DNA of 17,268 nt from Pseudomonadota bacterium (GTDB lineage Bacteria; Pseudomonadota; Alphaproteobacteria; Caulobacterales; Caulobacteraceae): assembly GCA_023416055.1 (NCBI GenBank), contig JAEZIH010000302.1, forward strand, positions 1 to 17,268. The letters are read 5' to 3'. The position numbers and the translations under genes are program-made. Each line of letters opens with the position of its first letter. Within the stretch, counting starts at the first letter, position 1. This document shows positions 14,561 through 17,268 of this stretch, piece by piece. The notes beneath the pieces were generated by a model. It did no database searches and had not been told where the DNA came from. It saw nothing but the letters and a program-made list of their open reading frames with translations.

Positions 14561-15327
14561 CCGAGCACATCAAGACCGAATTGAACCAGGGCGTTCTGTC
14601 CGTGACCCTGGCGAGGGCGGAGAAGAAGAACGCCATCACCCAGGCCATGTACGCCGCCTTATCCGACGCTGCGGAACGGGCCCGGACCGACGACACTGTC
14701 CGCGTCCTCCTGTTCCGCGCCGAGGGCGACACCTTTTCGGCCGGGAACGACATCGGCGATTTCATCGCCATCGGCTCGCAGACGGAACAGCCGTTCGACA
14801 TGTCGGTGTTCCGATTCCTCAAGGCCATGGCCGATCTGGACAAGCCGGTGGTGGCCGCGGTTCGCGGCCGGGCGGTCGGCATCGGCCTGACCCTGCTGCT
14901 TCACTGCGACATGGTCGTGGTGGCCGAGGATGCCCTGCTCTCGGCGCCCTTCGTCAATCTGGCCTTGGCGCCCGAGGCCGCGTCGTCCCTGTTGCTGCCC
15001 GCCGTGATCGGTCATCAGCGCGCCTTCGAGATGTTCGCGCTCGGCGAACCGATCGACGGCCGCACGGCTGTGGCCTGGGGTCTGGCCAACCGCTCCGTCC
15101 CGTCCGGCGAGGTGGAGGCCGCAGCGACCGATCTGGCCGCCAAGCTGGCTGCGCGCGCGCCGAACTCCCTGCGCAAGACCAAGGGCCTGATGAGGGACGC
15201 CTCCGCCCTCTGGGCCCATATGCAGGTGGAAGGCGAGGCCTTCGGCAGTCAGATGAAGAGCCCCGAGGCGATGGAGGCCTTCATGGCCTTCACCCAGAAG
15301 CGCGCGCCGAACTTTTCCGGCGGCTGA
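14557..15327 (+). CDS. Enoyl-CoA hydratase/isomerase family protein, ECI2-like
   Basis: The protein has 256 residues with a crotonase fold, cytoplasmic, acting on enoyl-CoA esters. The first oxyanion-hole segment is TFSAGNDIGDF (residues 59-69), the second lies around RAVGIGLTL (105-113). The two catalytic glutamates of crotonase (rat Glu144 and Glu164) are replaced by Thr112 and Phe132. Instead Glu140 lies in ALAPEAASSLLLP, matching the glutamate of the SPEGCSS segment of delta3,delta2-enoyl-CoA isomerase 2 (PECI). It is therefore more likely an isomerase than a hydratase. The GTG start overlaps the stop of the MBL-fold gene by 4 bases. The C-terminal half (APNSLRKTKGLM and after) is typical of the family. 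The specific substrate is not readable from sequence. Confidence 0.93.
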   Translation: MTEHIKTELNQGVLSVTLARAEKKNAITQAMYAALSDAAERARTDDTVRVLLFRAEGDTFSAGNDIGDFIAIGSQTEQPFDMSVFRFLKAMADLDKPVVAAVRGRAVGIGLTLLLHCDMVVVAEDALLSAPFVNLALAPEAASSLLLPAVIGHQRAFEMFALGEPIDGRTAVAWGLANRSVPSGEVEAAATDLAAKLAARAPNSLRKTKGLMRDASALWAHMQVEGEAFGSQMKSPEAMEAFMAFTQKRAPNFSGG

Positions 15328-15373
15328 GAATTCGATTGATTCGACGCGGCGCGGCTCTTAGGTGCGCGCGCCG

Positions 15374-15853
15374 ATGTCCGCCATCCCCGCCCCTGTTGTC
15401 CCGCATGTCGCCACGGAGAGCGACACCGACGCCGCCGCGATCGAGGCCCTGGTTCTGGCCGCCTTCGGCCCGGGACGCTTCGCGAAGACCGCCGAGCGAC
15501 TGAGGGAGAGGGCCTCGGTGGCGGCGGGATTCGTCATCCGGGAGGGCGGGGCGCTCGTCGGTTCCGTGCGCCTGTGGTCGATCGTGGTGGGCGGCTCGCC
15601 CGCCCTCTTCCTCGGCCCCATCGCCGTCGCGGCAGACAGCCGCCGGGCGGGGCTGGGTGCGGAACTGGTGCAGGCCTGTCTCGACTGGGCCAGCGAGCAG
15701 GGACTGGGAGTCTTGCTGGTCGGCGACCCGCCCTATTTCGGGCGCTTCGGCTTCGAGGTCGCGCCCGCGGTGCGGCTGCCGGGGCCGGTCGATTCCCGGC
15801 GCGTCATGTGGCGGGGCGCCGCCCCGGTCTCGGGCGAGGTTCGGGCGGCCTGA
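15374..15853 (+). CDS. GNAT family N-acetyltransferase
   Basis: The protein has 159 residues from the ATG at 15374; a GTG four codons earlier (15362) is possible. It contains the GNAT core: strand 4 LFLGPIAVAAD, then the acetyl-CoA pyrophosphate loop SRRAGLGAEL (R-x-x-G-x-G), and GVLLVGDPPYFGRFGF, the YhbS/COG3153-type signature. Members of that group are predicted to acetylate small molecules or protein N-termini; the substrate is unknown. The ribosome-binding site is weak (AGG about 11 bases upstream). It follows the enoyl-CoA gene after about 45 bases in the same direction. A pair of overlapping hairpins surrounds its stop codon. Confidence 0.92.
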   Translation: MSAIPAPVVPHVATESDTDAAAIEALVLAAFGPGRFAKTAERLRERASVAAGFVIREGGALVGSVRLWSIVVGGSPALFLGPIAVAADSRRAGLGAELVQACLDWASEQGLGVLLVGDPPYFGRFGFEVAPAVRLPGPVDSRRVMWRGAAPVSGEVRAA

Positions 15854-15884
15854 AGCCGCCCGGCATTGCCAGCGCCGCCGGGCG
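15842..15884 (+). repeat. Two overlapping, mutually exclusive hairpins at the GNAT stop codon
   Basis: Hairpin 1: CGGGCGGC (15842-15849) with GCCGCCCG (15855-15862), whose 5-base loop spans most of the TGA stop. Hairpin 2: CGCCCGGC (15857-15864) with GCCGGGCG (15877-15884), loop 12 bases. The right arm of the first is most of the left arm of the second, so both cannot form at once. No T run follows either stem. They lie 17 bases or more ahead of the DUF1285 ATG. Confidence 0.5.
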
Positions 15885-15900
15885 CCTTAAGTCTGCATCC

Positions 15901-16467
15901 ATGTCCGTTCCCGCCGACAGCCCGTCCGGCCTGGCCTCGGTCGCCGAGGCGGCCGCCAAGGCGCCTGCGCGAGGCCTGCCGCCCGTCCATCTGTGGAACC
16001 CCGCGCACTGCGGCGACATCGACATCCTTATCCGCCGCGATGGGACCTGGCTGCACGAAGGGTCGCCGATCGGCCGCCCCGAGCTGGTCCGCCTTTTCTC
16101 CACTGTGCTGCGCAAGGACCCGGACGGCTACTGTCTGGTGACCCCCGTCGAGAAGCTGACCATTCGGGTCGAGGATCTGCCTTTCCGGGCCGTGGCCGTG
16201 CGGGAGGAAGACGGCGACCTGGTCTTCGTCACCGACGTCGGCGACGAGGTCCGCGCCGGCCCCGATCATCCCCTGCAGGTCGAGACCGACCCCGAGACCG
16301 CAGAGCCCTCGCCCGCCGTCCATGTCCGGGCCGACCTGTGGGCCCGGATCGCGCGGCCCGTCTTCTACGACCTGGTCGAGCAAGCGGTGGTCGAGGAGGA
16401 CCGGCTGGTGGTGCGCTCCGGCGGCGTGGCCTTTCCGCTCGGTCCGGCCGGAGCCGGGGTCCGATGA
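15901..16467 (+). CDS. DUF1285 family protein
   Basis: The protein has 188 residues, start ATG 15901. The family is recognisable from CGDIDILIRRDGTWLHEGSPIGR followed by LVRLFSTVLRKDPDGYCLVTPVEK, which is the characteristic DUF1285 opening. The remainder is beta-rich (LPFRAVAVREEDGDLVFVTD, then ADLWARIARPVFYDLVEQAV). It has no signal peptide or membrane segment and is probably cytoplasmic. The function of DUF1285 is not established to my knowledge. The frame is open further upstream, into the GNAT gene, but this ATG fits the family start. Its TGA overlaps the ATG of the Nudix gene (ATGA), so translation is probably coupled. The order DUF1285, Nudix, CCA transferase recurs in alphaproteobacteria, which suggests a nucleotide- or RNA-related role; that is inference. 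Confidence 0.9.
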   Translation: MSVPADSPSGLASVAEAAAKAPARGLPPVHLWNPAHCGDIDILIRRDGTWLHEGSPIGRPELVRLFSTVLRKDPDGYCLVTPVEKLTIRVEDLPFRAVAVREEDGDLVFVTDVGDEVRAGPDHPLQVETDPETAEPSPAVHVRADLWARIARPVFYDLVEQAVVEEDRLVVRSGGVAFPLGPAGAGVR

Positions 16468-17126
16468 GTCTCGAGTCCCTGCGACGGCGGCTCACAGAGC
16501 GTCTGGACCCGGTCGCGGACTGGCGACCGGATGGTCGGCCCTTGAGCTCTGACTTCGACCTCAACCCGGACGCGGGGCGCCCGGGCCGCACCCTGCGGCC
16601 CGCGGCCGTTCTGGTCCCGATCATCGCCCGGCCGGGGGGGGCTTCGGTGCTGCTCACCCGCCGCTCCGACAGCCTCGCCAGCCACACCGGCCAGATCGCC
16701 TTTCCTGGCGGCCGCCTCGACCCCGGCGAGACCGCGGCCGAGGCCGCGGTGCGCGAGGCCTGGGAGGAGGTCGCCCTCGATCCCGCGGCGGTCGAGGTGC
16801 TGGGGGTCGGCGACGGCTACGAGACCGTCACCGGCTTCATGGTCACGCCCGTCGTCGGCTGGCTGGCCGAACCACCGGTCGTGCTCCCGTCGCCCGACGA
16901 GGTCGCCGAGGTGTTCGAGGCGCCGTGGGACTTCCTGATGGATCCGGCCAACCACCGCCGCGACTTCTACGACCCCGAAAGCGGCCCGCGCCGCTGGTTC
17001 TGGGCCATGCCCTGGCGGGAGCGCTACATCTGGGGCGCCACCGCCGCCATCGTGCGGGCGCTGCGGGCGCGCCTTTACGGCGATGAGGCCTCGCCCTCGG
17101 CCGCCGTCGACGAGGACGCGGCGTGA
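16464..17126 (+). CDS. Nudix hydrolase, CoA pyrophosphatase type (NudL-like)
   Basis: The protein has 220 residues. The Nudix box GRLDPGETAAEAAVREAWEE continues into VAL and has the catalytic REAWEE core. The glycine usual near the box end (EExGU) is Ala here. Ahead of it LLTRRSDSLASHTGQIAFPGG matches the signature of the UPF0035/CoAse subgroup, which cleaves coenzyme A and its oxidised form to 3',5'-ADP and phosphopantetheine. The end of the domain shows FYDPESGPRRWFWAMPWRERYIWGATA, also typical of this subgroup. The protein is cytoplasmic. The start ATG overlaps the stop of DUF1285 (ATGA), and its own stop overlaps the GTG of the next gene (GTGA), making a translationally coupled trio. Confidence 0.93.
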   Translation: MSLESLRRRLTERLDPVADWRPDGRPLSSDFDLNPDAGRPGRTLRPAAVLVPIIARPGGASVLLTRRSDSLASHTGQIAFPGGRLDPGETAAEAAVREAWEEVALDPAAVEVLGVGDGYETVTGFMVTPVVGWLAEPPVVLPSPDEVAEVFEAPWDFLMDPANHRRDFYDPESGPRRWFWAMPWRERYIWGATAAIVRALRARLYGDEASPSAAVDEDAA

Positions 17127-17268
17127 CCGGCGTCCGCCTCGACCAGCCCTGGCTGACGGCGCCGGCGACGCGCGCCGTCATGACCGCGCTGGAGGCCGCG
17201 GGCGGCCCGGGCTGCGCCCGCGTCGTCGGCGGCTGCGGCCGCCACGCCCAGAACGGGGCCCCGGTCGC
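17123..17268 (+). CDS. CCA tRNA nucleotidyltransferase, N-terminal fragment (runs off window)
   Basis: Only the first 48 residues are visible. The GTG start overlaps the stop of the Nudix gene. The beginning (QPWLTAPATRAVMTALEA) and the segment ARVVGGCGRHAQNGAPV align with the N-terminus of alphaproteobacterial CCA-adding enzymes, where the usual motif is VGGxVRDxLLG. Here Val is Gly and Asp is His, and the two hydrophobic residues are Gln and Asn, so this copy deviates at conserved positions. The DUF1285-Nudix context supports the assignment. The DxD catalytic motif that should follow lies beyond the window, so I cannot tell whether the enzyme is intact. Confidence 0.65.
   Translation, partial: MTGVRLDQPWLTAPATRAVMTALEAAGGPGCARVVGGCGRHAQNGAPV

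Noticed and set aside
1..17268. Mobile elements, CRISPR arrays, toxin-antitoxin or phage-defence genes
   Set aside because: No transposase, integrase, direct-repeat array, terminal inverted repeats or nuclease/defence domains were seen; base composition is even across the window.

Overview
The window is GC-rich (visibly well above 60%) and gene-dense. It reads as chromosomal DNA of an alphaproteobacterium, most likely Caulobacterales (Caulobacter/Brevundimonas/Phenylobacterium group). The grounds are gene content and order (prs, rplY, pth and ychF in one direction; bamD beside recN; a DUF1285, Nudix and CCA-transferase run), strong G/C at third codon positions, and promoter-like sites resembling the Caulobacter housekeeping consensus. 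Assignment below order level is inference. I see no mobile element, CRISPR array, tRNA or rRNA.

Left part (1-7018): the 3' end of a forward gene for a cysteine-containing hypothetical protein is followed by a minus-strand block read from right to left. The order is prs (PRPP synthetase), two tandem paralogous lipoproteins of unknown function, rplY (ribosomal protein L25/CTC), pth (peptidyl-tRNA hydrolase), a PCu(A)C-type copper chaperone lipoprotein, and ychF (ribosome-associated ATPase). The prs-rplY-pth-ychF backbone is a familiar translation/nucleotide neighbourhood. The lipoprotein pair and the copper chaperone look like lineage-specific insertions into it.

Middle (7019-9932): a divergent promoter region separates prs from bamD (outer-membrane assembly lipoprotein) and recN (SMC-like DNA repair ATPase), both on the plus strand. 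recN ends tail-to-tail with the next minus-strand gene; the two stop codons share one CTAG.

Right part (9929-13335, minus strand): xthA (exonuclease III), a small membrane-anchored protein and a predicted RNase H-fold protein form an apparent operon. xthA looks leaderless. Upstream of it lies a secreted protein with three four-cysteine repeats, closed by a strong intrinsic terminator.

Far right (13469-17268, plus strand): an MBL-fold hydrolase overlaps an ECI2-like enoyl-CoA isomerase/hydratase. A GNAT acetyltransferase follows, then DUF1285, a CoA-pyrophosphatase-type Nudix hydrolase and the start of a CCA-adding enzyme. The last three are joined by 4-bp stop/start overlaps. The most unexplained material is the tandem lipoprotein pair and the three-repeat cysteine-rich secreted protein. 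Most other genes are ordinary housekeeping, a few with substituted conserved residues.
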